The notes under the pieces: model-generated
Told to the model about the DNA's origin: nothing
Seen by the model: the letters and a program-made list of their open reading frames with translations, nothing else
Database searches by the model: none
Shown here: positions 50,441 to 62,309 of the stretch, in pieces
Numbering within the stretch: the stretch's first letter is position 1
Layout of the letters: each line of letters begins with the position of its first letter
Translations under genes and position numbers: made by a program
Assembly (NCBI RefSeq): GCF_030704535.1
Contig: NC_081818.1
Span: 633,001-697,000 of the forward strand
Source: Vitis vinifera
Taxonomy: Eukaryota > Streptophyta > Magnoliopsida > Vitales > Vitaceae
Direction of reading: 5' to 3'
Length of the DNA stretch: 64,000 nucleotides

Positions 50441-51370
50441 CCACTAAACGTCAAAGGATTGATTCCTTTTGACTTTGTCCATTTAGGAGTTTCACGGATG
50501 ATCAACGGTTCACAACTGTGGTAGCTTTCTAGACCCACGAGGTGCGACACACCGGATCCTTCACCTGCCACCCTGGCCTTCTTGTTATATACTTATATCA
50601 TCCTCACTTAGATTGGGTACAAGCCGCTTTCCCTTGCTTATGAATGAATGAAGTGCCCTCAGAGAGAGAAATAGAGTGGGCCGTTTGGGGTTCGACCCTC
50701 ATACCGTCGCAGTAATTAATATATACTTTTAATGTTTTATGCTTTGAAAATTCTCACTAAACCAACCTATCTATTTATTTTTCTCTCTTGATGCTTTAAA
50801 ACATTGCTCCATGCCAATACTTCTTTTCTTTTTGTGTTTGGTTTATTTTCTTATTTAAAGCTTGAGTCGGTTTTAATTTATTTGAATACCCACATATAGA
50901 ATGATTGTTCTAAATTCAATATTAAATATTTCAAAAATCAAATAAGCTTTGTTTATATTAAGATTTTAATTGATTAAATTTATCAATTAAGTACAATAAT
51001 AATACATTTCTTTTGTTTGTAAAAAAAATGGGATGTTTTGGAGATTTATGGGCTTGTGCTAAAAGTTTTACTGGTGGAATTATCTTGTGATGATGGCATG
51101 CCAAAATTTATCTTTAAATAATGACCCAAATCCAATATGAACAAGCATGTGAATAGGGAATTTAGGAGGTCACAATGTCCTTGGTCAAAGCCTAATCGCC
51201 CCCCACTTGCTCCAACCCAGATCCGCCACTTGCAGAGGCATAACTGCCACGCGTCCGCGAAACACTCGTCTATCATTTTTTATTATTCCATTTTTGGAAT
51301 AGATAAAGTAAGGGCCAGTTAAGTGTGAAGATCTCCATCCACCGTAATAAACCTAACAGGGCATGCACCC
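50440..51370. repeat. Upstream block of GolS copy A, repeated at 57.5-58.1 and 60.0-60.4 kb
   Basis: Landmarks shared with the two other blocks: TAGGAGTTTCACGG-type sequence near 50484, CGACACACCGGATCC near 50545-50560, and at 51249-51349 ACGCGT, the palindrome TTCCATTTTTGGAA (51286-51299) and GGCCAGTTAAGTGTGAAGAT. Between the landmarks this copy carries extra AT-rich sequence. It is part of the duplicated GolS unit rather than a mobile element, because it always lies in the same region. Confidence 0.7.
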
Positions 51371-51559
51371 TGATCATTGAATTTAGAAACCCCGATAATG
51401 AAGTGTCAGTTGTTGTGCATTTGTACTAGTACTAGTTCAGATGATACCAGAAGGACAACTACAAAGACCTTAGTCCTGAGTTTGAATAATGGGGAGGTCA
51501 CTTTGAGTTGTTAAAATGATATCATTCTTAAAAATGGATGTATTTTTTTTAAATATACG

Positions 51560-52180
51560 TATTTTTCTAAAAGATATACCTAAAGTTCTACCATGCCAAA
51601 TGAGATATGGAAATGCTTTCAATGCATTTCAGGGTGTACATAAGTCAATTCTTAAATCCAAATAAAGGAATAGTTCACCTTAAATCAAATGAAAATATTT
51701 TTCTTAAGGATATATGTATTTTTATTTTTTATTTTTATGAATATATGTATTATTCTGAAGGATATGCCTAAGGTTCTATCATATCGAACGAATTTAGGAA
51801 GATCTAAAATAGATCTTAGGATGTACATAAATCAAATCTTACACCCAAATTAGTGAAATGAGGTCATGATTTACCTCAAAGAAAATGTACATATTTTTCT
51901 TAGGATGTTTCCAAGGTTCTAACATATTGAGCCATGTATGGGAATACCTCAAATGCTCTCTAGGGCATACATAAGTCAATTCTTAGAGTCAAATTAGGTT
52001 GAATAAGGCCATAATTCAACTAAAACCAAATGTACAATTTTTTCTTCAGCATGTATGTAATTTGCTTAAGAATATATGTATTAGGTTGAACGAGGTTTGG
52101 GAAGACATCAAATGCATCCCCAGGTATACAAAAGTCAAATCTTAGACCCAAATTGGGCCCAATGAGGTGACAATTTACAT
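51560..52180. repeat. Degenerate tandem array, 140-190-bp units, about four copies
   Basis: The phrase GATATGCCTAAGGTTCTA(C/T)CAT recurs near 51574, 51762, 51903 and (weakly) 52080. Each is followed by a GAxATxGGAA segment, GTACATAAGTCAA(T/A)TCTTA, CCCAAATTAG and TTTACCT...AAATGTACATATTTTTCTT. Units are diverged and differ in length. No coding signal. It looks like an old satellite-like array. Confidence 0.75.
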
Positions 52181-52487
52181 TACATGATATAAGAATATTA
52201 AATTTATTATATATTAATAAGATTTCAGTTTCCCATTTTTATCCATCTATTGCATGCATTATACTTTTTTATCATTCTAACATGACATCTCTTGCATTGT
52301 CCATGCAATTTATATGTAAGGCTCAAAAAAATGGGGGATTGATCTGAGACCCGAATCCACGATCCAGAGTCCGAGAGATGAAGCTCCATGCTGGTTCTTT
52401 ATATTTCAAGACTGAGGCCGGATCAAGGAATTTACAAACTGGCCCAATAAGATACAAACCCAATAATATTTGGGATCGACCCAAATG

Positions 52488-53772
52488 CAGGGTTCAAAAT
52501 ATCGGCCGAGTCCGGTACGACTCGGCCGAGTCCGGTACGACTCGGCCGAGTCGTATCCGCCTCGACGCCGACCGCGACGAGTCCGATACCAGATACATTT
52601 TATACCTAAACTCGGATTTGAATCGGTTGGACTCGGATGACTCGACCGATATCCCGAGTTAACTCGGTCGACTCGGAAAAAAAAAAATCAACAAATTCTG
52701 AAACCCATCACAACAAGAATCAACATTTTTAGAGAAATCAGGAGTGAAGATTTTTCATCTTTTGTGCGCTGTTGGTGCCGCAACGGTGACTGAACGCCGG
52801 CTAAACAACCCTCATTCCGAGTTTGGGAGCAAAGAAGAGCTTTGTGTAGTGAAGAAAATAGGATTTGATGGCACCACCGGCAGAACCAACGTCGTGAGCG
52901 TCCACGGTGGAGGGCAAGATAGGAGAAGAGAGAGATGGCCATGGCGGTTTCACTCTCTGCAGATCGCACTCTCTGCTTCAGTGGAGGGAAGATAGGAGAA
53001 GATAGGTCTTTGATCCTATGTGACTCAGCACCATGACATATTTTTACGGGTTCAGCCCACCAGATTAGGCCCAGCCCAAGTTCAATTCATAAAAGCCTGT
53101 GATCCATGTATTTCTGTATAAAAAAATAAATAAATAAAAATTTGGTGTTTTAAGCTTATGGAAAAAAATGATTTCTTCAAAAATATATTAAGAAAAATAA
53201 AATTTTCATGCATGATTTTTTATAAAAATATATATATAAAAAAATCAAATATAATTAAAATTAATTATATATAAAAAAAATTAAATTAAACTTTGTTTAA
53301 AGAATCATATAAGAATAATGTATTAATATTACCTCGGAAGGAGGTTAATAATTTAAGTAATTGCTTAAAATAATAATTATGTTGATGTATTAGTCTAAAT
53401 TGATAAAAAAAAATTTATTTATGCACCCCCGTCTATAGATCTTACCTCTAAAGATCATATTGATTATAGTTGACTTCAAGTTGATTTCGAGACCGATATA
53501 TTTATTTTTATTAGCATTATTATAAATAACTTTGAGCAAATACTTTTATAACTATTTAAATAATGTTAAATGTAATACAATTTTATTTTATTAATTTTTT
53601 GAGTTTATTTAATTGTATATATTTTTCTGATGATTTACATAATATTTTTATAATTTTTTGAATTTTCTAATTAGCTTATTTTACGTATCGTCCGATACCA
53701 AACCGATACACCGAGACCGATACGCCTCGGGACCCTCCGAGTCAATGACCGATACCGCGACTTTGAACCATG
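52488..53772. mobile_element. Non-autonomous hAT-like DNA transposon, complete
   Basis: A 1,285-bp element flanked by a perfect 8-bp duplication CCCAAATG (52480-52487 and 53773-53780). Its ends are imperfect terminal inverted repeats: CAGGGTTCAAAATATCGG on the left and, on the opposite strand at the right, CATGGTTCAAAGTCGCGG (14 of 18 match). An 8-bp duplication and ends starting CA-x-GG fit the hAT superfamily. The left subterminal region has a GC-rich 20-bp tandem repeat (CGGCCGAGTCCGGTACGACT) at 52503-52553. ACTCGG/CCGATAC motifs recur at both ends, a common layout for hAT transposase binding. No transposase frame was recognised, so it needs a helper. The middle contains ORFs of about 90 codons on both strands, with no recognisable product. 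Confidence 0.8.
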
Positions 53773-53789
53773 CCCAAATGTTGGGCCAA

Positions 53790-54895
53790 ATTTTTCGAAA
53801 AGAGATGCTGCGATGCATGATGACATATAGTTCGTTTTCTTTCTACATTTCTTGGAATTCTGGAAAACGAATTCCAATGGCCGCGATTCACAGTGTACAT
53901 CATCAACAAATCCGGAGGATTAATCTTCTACGAGGTAAGAATCTCCTTTACATTTCAATGGAAATCATTTTCTGTGAAAACTTTCTCTGAGAAAATAAAA
54001 AAGGAAAAATTTTCATTTTGTTGCAACTATTCAGAGCTTGAGGGTAAATTGGTCGCTCCTGTAAGATTCTTTCTTAGGAAAGATATATCTTTACAAATGG
54101 AGTTCAGTTCGGAAAATTTTTGTGGACGCTGTTTTCTAGGGAAACAAATGGTGGTCTGACGTTGTGTATGAATGCTTAGGATTATGGATCGGCCGTACGG
54201 ATGGACACGAATGACAGCTTGCGATCGGCGAGTTTATGGCATTCGATGCATGCGATTTCTCAGCATTATCGCCGACTAGGTTTGCTCAGGGATCGAACTC
54301 CTTGAAGCGGATGCGGATGCATTCGATCTCCGTTGCTTCCAATCACTCACTGGTATGCCTGGATTTTAATCTAATTTGATTAAAAAAAATTGAAATTTGA
54401 AGATTTTGCTTTATGTTGTGTTGGTTCTCCGTATGGATCCCGGGAAAATGTAGGAAACTGAAGGAAAGAGAATTCATAATTCAACTAAGATAGTGGAAAT
54501 GATTCTGTAATAAGGTTTGATTCGGTGGAGTTTTGAGTTTTCGTTCTTACTGAGAAATTTGAATAGTGTAGATCTAATCTTTAGGTCAGTGACCGAGTGG
54601 AATCAGCTGATAATAGCTGATTTGTATTTTTTTTTAGTTTCTTTATGCTTCTCATTTTCGATTAATTAGAGATTAATTTTTCGCTAGCTATGTTTTGGCT
54701 GGAGAGAAAACTGAGGAAAAAAAGGAAAGAAAGTATTCGACTCAGCATTGAAGGTTTAAGTTTCCTTAGGCAATAAATAGCGAATATTTGAAGCTCAAAT
54801 TTTAATTTCTCAGCAACTAAGGGATTCCATGTTTTTCGCTTCAGTAGGTAGTGTTAGATCGATTGGCTCTGGTTTCTCGATACTACAACTTGTAT
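53790..54895 (+). pseudogene. Partial TRAPPC4 duplicate (exons 1-2 and part of intron 2)
   Basis: Matches the intact TRAPPC4 gene at about 39.12-40.18 kb, including leader, exon 1 (about 53878-53934), intron 1, exon 2 (about 54180-54353) and the start of intron 2. Because introns are kept, it is a DNA-level duplicate and not a retrocopy. Exon 1 has two bases missing after ATGGCCGCGAT, shifting the frame. Exon 2 carries further small gains and losses (for example around TCTCAGCATTATCGCC and a repeated GCGGAT). Exon 3 is absent. The copy stops near 54895, where sequence related to the region downstream of GolS begins (AAAATAGCTTCAAGAAAT, also at 47740). Confidence 0.88.
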
Positions 54896-55251
54896 GCAAA
54901 AATAGCTTCAAGAAATAAAATTGAAAGAAACTTAAGAATCAACTTGTATGCATATAGATAGGAATTCTATGCTTTTGAACACAAAAGCATATGGTAACTT
55001 TACACCAATCGTATACTAATTAATGTATTTTGTTACATTCATATCATCCAATATTCATAAACCTAACAAATTCCAATCAACAAAAATGGAAAAAAAAAAA
55101 AAATCATCAACCTTAGATATCCTCCCAATACAACCCTTCTCCTAGACTTAAAACTTTACAAGAAGAAGAATATGTTCACCCTGGCTTCAAACCAAACCCA
55201 ACTACTAAAACTAAACTCCTATATATATAAACTGAGCCTTAAACAACCGAT

Positions 55252-57032
55252 CTAGGCAGCCGATGGGGCGGTAATGTAGTGGTGGACTTCGCCGGCCTCC
55301 GAAAGCACCGCCGTGAAAGGCTGTCCATTTGCTGATGAGTTCCTGTAGTCCAAGCTCTCATCATTGTATATATCCCACCACTTCTTCACCAACATCTTTA
55401 TATCCTCCCTCTCCATGTTCTCCTCCTTCCCAGTATACCTCCATGGTTTTGAACCCTGAAAACCCAATACAAATTTATTATAAACCGGTCTAAGGTTGTG
55501 GATTTAGGGTTTACAGATTAATTCCGGACTTAGAAATGATACTTACAGCAGCACAATAGTGAACAACATTGGTTCTTTGAAGGTCAATGTTCTCTGGGTG
55601 GTGCCATAGCATGGCTAAAACAAGGTTGTAGGTGGGTGGAATTGGCCTGTAGATGTCCCTGAAGAATATATTCAAATAGTCCTGCAAACAGAAATATACA
55701 AAATGGTAGGTATTAGATGATACAACTGAGAAGGAAAAGTTTCATGGACAAGAAACTGAGCCCCTGTTTGGCTGTTTCCTGGGAAATGTTGACATGGTTG
55801 AGTTTTGTAAGAATTTTCAGTTTTAAGAAAGCAAGAAGCCAAAAGAAACAGTTGGGCATGCGCCAAAGTAGAAAAAACCGAAACCTAATTCAGGGAGGTG
55901 TTTGAAAAGGACAAGGCCCCAAAATCCCCGAAATATTTTTACAACAGGAAGAAAGAAAACAGTCGAGCCAAAGATACCCGAAATAAGTTTGAAATGACAA
56001 ACATGCCCTCAAGTGTGTTGCACCAAGGGGCATGTGTTTTTTGAAAACATGTTTTCAGTAAAAGCAAAAGTTTAGAGAAAAACCAGAAAAATGGAAATAG
56101 AGGATAACAAAAAACAAAATTTTCAAGCAAAACAAAAACTAAATTAGTTTAAAACGACAGAAATGACCTCAAAACACCTCATCCATGTTAGAAAAACCAG
56201 GAAAATAATAGTTTAGAGTTGAACGATTGGAAACCCAGGAAAAATTAAGCCAAACAGATACTAAACGAGCTAAAATGACAAAACACCCTCATGGAATTTG
56301 ACAAACCTGCTCGGCAAAGGAGGTAGGAGTTGTGATCTTGAGAGTGGTAAGGAGATCATCATAGACGGAGAGGCAAGGCTCAAACACAAACATGCCGGCG
56401 TTGAAGTAGAGAGGAGGTGCTGGACCCATCTCCGCCGGCCACTGCACCTTCTCCGGACACTGCTGGCAGTACCCAATCTTGTACTGCGGCGAGTTGCTCC
56501 ACGTCTTCTCACAGAAACAGTCCATCACAGCATAGAAATACCCATTGTCCAAATCGAACAAATGGTCTATGTTACCAAACACCTGTATGTCTCCGTCCAA
56601 GTATATCATCTTACTGTACTCCACAAACTGAAAACAAAAAAAAAGAACCCAGAATTAGAAAAAGTCAAGTAAGAATCAGAGGGTGAAAATTTGATGAAAT
56701 GGCTAAAGACGCACCTCCCAGATGCGGAGTTTGGAGTAGTTGATGACGTAGTAGGCCATGGCGAACTGGGTCTGGTTCTCCGGCGGGTTCACCGGCTCGA
56801 TCTCCCTGACGACGCAGCCCTGGTCCTCCAGAATGCGGCGGTGCTCCGCCGGGACGTCCGGCAGTACCGCCACCACAAGTGGGTATGCGGTTTTCACCTT
56901 TCTCAGCCCCTTGGCCAGCCCCACCACGCCCTTCACGTAGTCGCCGTTACCGGCCAAGAAAGTCACATATGCCCGGCTGGAAATGCTGGCAGCCTTGGCT
57001 AAACCAGTTGCAGAGGCCAAAGTAGGAGCCAT
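55252..57032 (-). CDS. GolS: Galactinol synthase, intact copy B, four exons
   Basis: A cytosolic GT8 glycosyltransferase that makes galactinol from UDP-galactose and myo-inositol, the first committed step of raffinose-family sugar synthesis, important in drought, cold and heat tolerance. Exons in transcript order: 56715-57032, 56307-56627, 55547-55681 and 55252-55455. All are in phase and give 325 aa, the family length. The Mn-binding DxD is in YLDGDIQVFG (Asp117 and Asp119). The conserved blocks NQTQFAMAYYVINYSKLRIW, YFNAGMFVFEP and KWWDIYND are present, and the protein ends with the hallmark APSAA. TATA box at 57134-57140. It is the only complete copy of four in the window, and its upstream region keeps stress elements (separate entry). 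Confidence 0.95.
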
Positions 57033-57133
57033 TAGAGCCTTTAAAGAAACTAGAAAGAAAATGAGGGAAAGTTGAAAGTTGTTTGGATCAAATTGTGAGT
57101 TTGTTGTAGATTTTGGGTGGTGTAGTGTGGTGT

Positions 57134-58080
57134 TTATATAGGCATTGAGGGTGGTTTGATTGAATCAAGAAAATCATATGAAAATGTGAAGTACGAGGTG
57201 GATCAATGCATGAAGCCCACGCGTCCACTCGGCTTTCTTCTCAAAACGCCGTCGTTTCATTTGTCGCTTTCCCCAAATTTCCACCAAAACGGTGTCGTTT
57301 TCCTTTCCATAGATTCCTGCGTTATCCTCTCCCTAGAATAATCCCCCCGTACGCGTGGCGGAAATTCCAATCCGACGATGAAGGAGAGTTCCGGATTCCA
57401 GTCCAAGGCAGTCGAATCCAGTAGAAGACTCTACTGATATGACTAAATTACCCTTTATATTTTTTTATTTTTAAGAGTAGTTGTTAGAGCAAAAAAATAT
57501 TAATTTTAAGAGCAATTCATCGTGTTTTTCGGATGTACAAATTATCACGTGTGAATCAAACCATTAACCATAAAGGATCAATATGAACGCTCCAAAATCG
57601 ACCAAAATATGAAAATCTATAACATATCTTTACATATAAAATCATGATTTGGTCCATTTTTAGGCGTTTCTCGCATTATCAACGATTCAGATATGTCGGC
57701 AACTTTCTACACCCACGATATGCGATACACCGGATCCCTCACCCTCGCGAAGTTTCACTCAGGGTAAATCCGGTATTTCAAAAAAACGCCACCTCTTCAC
57801 CGCCGCTCGCTATCCTCACCGACCAGGCGTGTAAACCCTTTACACGAAAGGCGCCCCTTGTTGCGCCACTGGGCATGCTAACTGCCACGCGTCGAAAAAG
57901 AACACGTCTGTCATTTTTTATTATTCCATTTTCGGAACGGGTGAGGTGGGGGCCAGTGGTGGTTATTAGTGTGAAGATCGAATTCGTCAGAAGGAGCCTG
58001 CACCTGGCAGATCCCATGTAGAGGACGGTGATTTGCCACGTGTAAAGAACCCACATGCCTGGAAAGATCTTAATATCTTA
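57134..58080 (-). promoter_or_regulatory. Promoter and upstream region of intact galactinol synthase
   Basis: A TATATAA box lies at 57134-57140, about 100 bases before the ATG. Further up: CACGTG G-box/ABRE-type cores at 57546-57551 and 58037-58042, DRE/CRT cores at 57695-57700 (GCCGAC on the minus strand) and 57818-57823 (ACCGAC), an ACGCGT CAMTA-type core at 57887-57892, and the palindrome TTCCATTTTCGGAA at 57924-57937. DRE, ABRE and CAMTA sites fit the cold and drought induction known for GolS genes. The binding roles are inferred. Related blocks lie at 50.4-51.4 kb and 60.0-60.4 kb. Confidence 0.65.
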
Positions 58081-58239
58081 TAGTTATGTTAGTTGCCCTA
58101 AAGTGTGGACTAAGTGTAATGGATAATGTATAAATAATGATTTCTTTTGGACTGTAGACTACACTGTGGAAAGTCCATTACTTGTGAATTAAGGAAATGA
58201 ATTACATTTTAAGATAATGTTTTTTTTCTTGCATTCAGA

Positions 58240-58375
58240 CTAGGAGGCAGACGTCGCCGGAGTTGAGAGTGAGAGAGAAGTGGCCGATCAGAGGCGTAGA
58301 TCCGGGAGGAGGTTGGCCGTCGATTCCTTGGTAGGGGAATCTCAGATTGTTGATCTCCACCGTCGGCTTCCAGGT
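58240..58375 (-). pseudogene. ABCI20 exon-1 fragment
   Basis: Matches ABCI20 exon 1 from about codon 6 to its 3' end (landmarks TCGCCGGAGTTGAGAGTGAG and TGATCTCCACCGT). It is a lone fragment with no start codon and no neighbouring exons, and it starts and stops abruptly. It lies just upstream of the GolS copy B promoter block, in the same orientation as the parent gene. Confidence 0.88.
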
Positions 58376-59990
58376 GATGCTTAGGGGGAAATGCCCAACC
58401 ATTGCCCTCGATCTTAGAAGAACTAGGAAACCTTGTTATTTAAGGAGGTTTTGAATAAAAGTAAATTTCTTGCGGAAACTAATTTGAAATTTGAAAAACT
58501 ACGAAACCTTGTTATTTGATATTGAAATTCTTTTTACACAAGAATAATAAAAATAACCAAATTATATTTATTTTTTAAAATTTATAATTCAATAGTCTAA
58601 TAAATTAATTTTAATATATTTATGATTAAAAAAGAATGGATTAATTATATTTTTTAATCCATTAAAATAAATTACTTCTAATATAAAAATTAACGATTTT
58701 ATGATAATTAATAGTCTAATAAAAGAATATGATAGTTTATATGACGTTCCAATATAATATTTTATTTTAGATAATATTTTATTTGTGAAATTGAAATATG
58801 TTAAGATATTGATAAAAGCCTTAAGTCGTATCTAATATCCCAATGGTTTGAAACTCTGCTTCAAAATATTTATTGATATTTTATCTATATTTTTGATAAA
58901 TTTATAAAATCTAATATATTCATCTTTACCAATATTTTCATCTTTTGCTCATAAGTGAGAAAGTGCAATAATGGAAACTATGAATGGTAGCAACAAGGAC
59001 AAGGAGGTGCAATAGTTGCCAACGCATGGTGTAATGAGAACAGTGTCAATGGAGAAATGCAGCAATCCCATCGTGACAATTGTGCAAATATATGATGAAA
59101 GTGTTATCTAGATCATTGAAATATATGGATAATAAATGTGTATAAAAAAATATACAAATAAAATGAAGTAGCTCACAAATAAGGTTGATCAAGGCTAGAG
59201 TTTGACTTTATGTTCTTAGAAGGAATTTGTCCCTCTCATGTACTTACGGTTTATTAACAATCATCTCCCAAGATATAACAATTTTTTTTTTTTTTTTTGT
59301 AATAATAGCACTTCAAATAACAAGAAATAGCAAATTATTTGGTGATTTGTACTCTCTTGAATACCAAATATTTGATAGAAAAGATAAATGACTAGACTTG
59401 AAGTTAGAAATGACTTGAATGACAATAAAAGAAAAAGAGTGGAAAGAATGGATGAATGAATGAAAATGTCATATGAGATCCCTATTTATAAATTTAGTGG
59501 TGACTTTTAGAAAAGACATGTCTTTAAGGTAATAGACACATCTTTTGGAAAAGAATGTATCTTTTAAATACAAGACACATCCTTTAAAACAAGTTATATC
59601 TATTAAGAAACAATATGTCTTTTAAGGAAAAGAAAATTCTAATTTCCATTCACTTATATAAATTCTAACAAAAAATGGGTCATCAGATCCATGAGTGATA
59701 AATGTGAAGGGTGATGATATCGGTCATGAGATGGAAAAGAGAAGATAGAAGGAAGAAATGGAAAAAAGAAAAGAAAATGAAGGAGAGAAGGGAAGGAAGA
59801 GGGGGTGACGACGTAAATATGATGCGACTACGATAATGGAAGAAAAGAAAATAAAGAAAAAGGGGGTTTAGGGGTTAAATAGAGGGTTAGGATTTAATAA
59901 AATAAATGAAATGTTCAGATCAATTCTTATGCCCAGATTTATTCTATGAGTTTTAGGGTTAGGATTATCATTCTTAAGCCCCTTAAACCT
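58376..59990. other. AT-rich region, possible LTR fragment
   Basis: No genes. On the minus strand about 59200-59672 starts TGTTAGAATTTATATAAG and has a TATAAATAGGGATCTCAT-type promoter-like sequence near 59485, which suggests part of an old LTR. Ends and target duplication could not be fixed. A purine-rich GAAGGAGAG tract covers about 59730-59870. Confidence 0.35.
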
Positions 59991-60440
59991 TAAAGGATTC
60001 ATTCTCAACAGCCCGAAATCGAGCATAATATTAAAAATCTATGACATATCCTTCATATAAAATTTTGATTTTGTCCACTTAGGAGTCTCACGCTCAGCGG
60101 TTCACATTTGTAGACTGTGGTAGGCTGGTAACTTTTCTATACCCATGAGGTGCGACACACCGGATCCGCCACACTTGCGAAATTTGAAATTTCCAACCAG
60201 GGAACAAGGCGTACGATAGTCCCCAAAGCCGCTACTTGGTCCCAGGAGGCATACTGACTCTACTATTCCCTTTTTGGAACATATGAGGTGGGTGGGAGCC
60301 AGTCAAGTGTGAAGATAAGGAGACACCACGTGGCCGAATTTCATGTAAAGGACGGCGCCTTGCCACCTGTAAAGGACCCACATACCTGGAAAGATCTTAC
60401 AGTTATGTTAGTCGCCGGATTAAAGCTAAAGGATAACGTA
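59990..60440. repeat. Third copy of the GolS upstream block, without an adjacent gene
   Basis: Shares the landmarks of the other two blocks: CTTAGGAGTCTCACG near 60090, GCGACACACCGGATCC near 60150-60170, the palindrome TTCCCTTTTTGGAA at 60266-60279, GCCAGTCAAGTGTGAAGAT near 60300 and AAAGGACCCACATACCTGGAAAGATCTTA near its end. A CACGTG core lies near 60327. The DRE cores of the copy B block are not found. Confidence 0.7.
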
Positions 60441-62300
60441 TAAATAATTATTATTTTTTTATTAGAGAAAATAAATTTTAAATCAAGAGACTTGAATTTA
60501 TTAATAAATTTAATAATTTAAAAGAATAATTTAAAACTCAAAAATTATATATCATAACTAAAAAGATGATATAAAATAGAATAGTATTAACATCTATTAA
60601 TTTTGAATTATTATTCTTAATTTTTAATAAAATAAATTGACTATATTTTTATAAAATGCTAATATACATATTTTTATACTATTTATAAAATGATCATATA
60701 AATAACATTAGAAATTATTAATTTTGAATTATTATTATTCGTTTTTAACAACATAAATCAATTAATGTTAATATCTATATTTTTATAATATTTATATATA
60801 ATTTGAGATTTTATTATATCATTAACATTCGTATATTATTAAAAAAATCTATTTATTTGTAATTTATTTGTAATTAAAAAAATATTTTTATTATTAATAA
60901 GACATGAATTAAATTTAGATTAATTATTTTATTATAATATTATAATTATAAATAATATATCAATAATAATAAACATAAAATCAATTAACTTTACAATGAA
61001 TATATTTATAATAATTTTATTGTTAAAATATATTATTAGTTAAAATATTATTAAAAATATGAAAAATGAAAAAAAAAATTATTTTTTTGGAAATCCCTCT
61101 ATTTCACCTTCGAATTTCTTTTTTTTCTTTTTTTTCTTCTCTTTCTTCCCTTAATTTTGTTTTTAAGAAATTATCGTTTTAAACTTTTTGAATTTTAAAA
61201 AAATAATAATAATAAAAAGAAATCATTTTCTCCTATAATTTTTTTTTTAAAAAAAAAATTATCTTTTTAAAAAAAAATTATCTTTTTAAAAGACGATTTT
61301 TGTCTATAAATTTTTTTTTTTTAAAAAAATAAATAGCCACTTTAAAAGATGATTTTTTTTTATAGGGCACTTACCAAAAATCCAAAAAGCAGTTTCGTTT
61401 CTTAGTAAAAATTAAGAAAAGTATTTTTAGGAAAATATAAAAAAATTATTTTTAATAAAATTAAAAATAAAATTAATAATAATTGTTGGAAAAATTGTTT
61501 TGTAAACAAAGTTGTTCCAACAATTAATTTTTAATAAAATTGTCCAAAAAAATGTTTTTTAAATAAATTATATTTTCTTAATTAAAATGAGATTAAAAAT
61601 ATTTTTTTTGGAAATAGAGGATTTAAATAATATTTTTTAGAATAGGATGAGAGTTATTTTTATAAATTAAAGTTGTAGAAATCATTTTCTTAATAAAATT
61701 GGATTGAATTTTAACATTTTTGTTTTTTTGTTTTTAATTAAAAATCATTTTGCAAATAAAGTTATATATATATATATATATATATTAAAATAATTTGTAT
61801 AAATTACTTTTGTTACATGAAAAAAAATTGAGATATTTTTATAAATAAAGTTGTAAGAGTTCATTCATTTTTTAATAAAAGCAAATAAAAATAATTTTTG
61901 TTGCAAATTAAAATTTTGTAATAAATTGTTTTGATAAAAAAAAAAAGTGTCAATAGTTTTCTTGAAAAGAAAAATTGGCAACAAATAGAGTTGAATAAAA
62001 TGTTTTATTGAAAATAAATGAAACTATTTTTTTTTTGTAAATAATTAAATTGACATCATTAATTCAAAATTGTTTTTAATGAAATTCTTTGAAATTTAAT
62101 TTAAAAAAATATTTTTTAATCCGTTTAATAAATCAATTTGCATAATTCTCTTATCATTTATTTTATATATTCTTGTAATTGAATTTATGGACCCCGTATT
62201 TTGGCATGATGCGTTCTCACTCGATGATAAAACTCGCTAATTTGAGTTTTTTATAAAACACTTTGATTCGTTATTTATTTTTGTTTTATTTTTAAAAAGA
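60440..62300. other. Extremely AT-rich region
   Basis: Almost entirely A/T homopolymer-like sequence with a short (TA)n run near 61764-61785. No coding signal or recognisable element. Confidence 0.5.
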
Positions 62301-62309
62301 AAATAAAAT

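Noticed and set aside
56298-56672. Open frame of 124 codons antisense to GolS exon 2
   Set aside because: Shadow of exon 2; it runs through the splice junction into intron sequence.
59200-59672. Complete LTR on the minus strand
   Set aside because: Start and TATA-like motif look LTR-like, but no second end or target duplication could be found, so it is only noted in the spacer entry.
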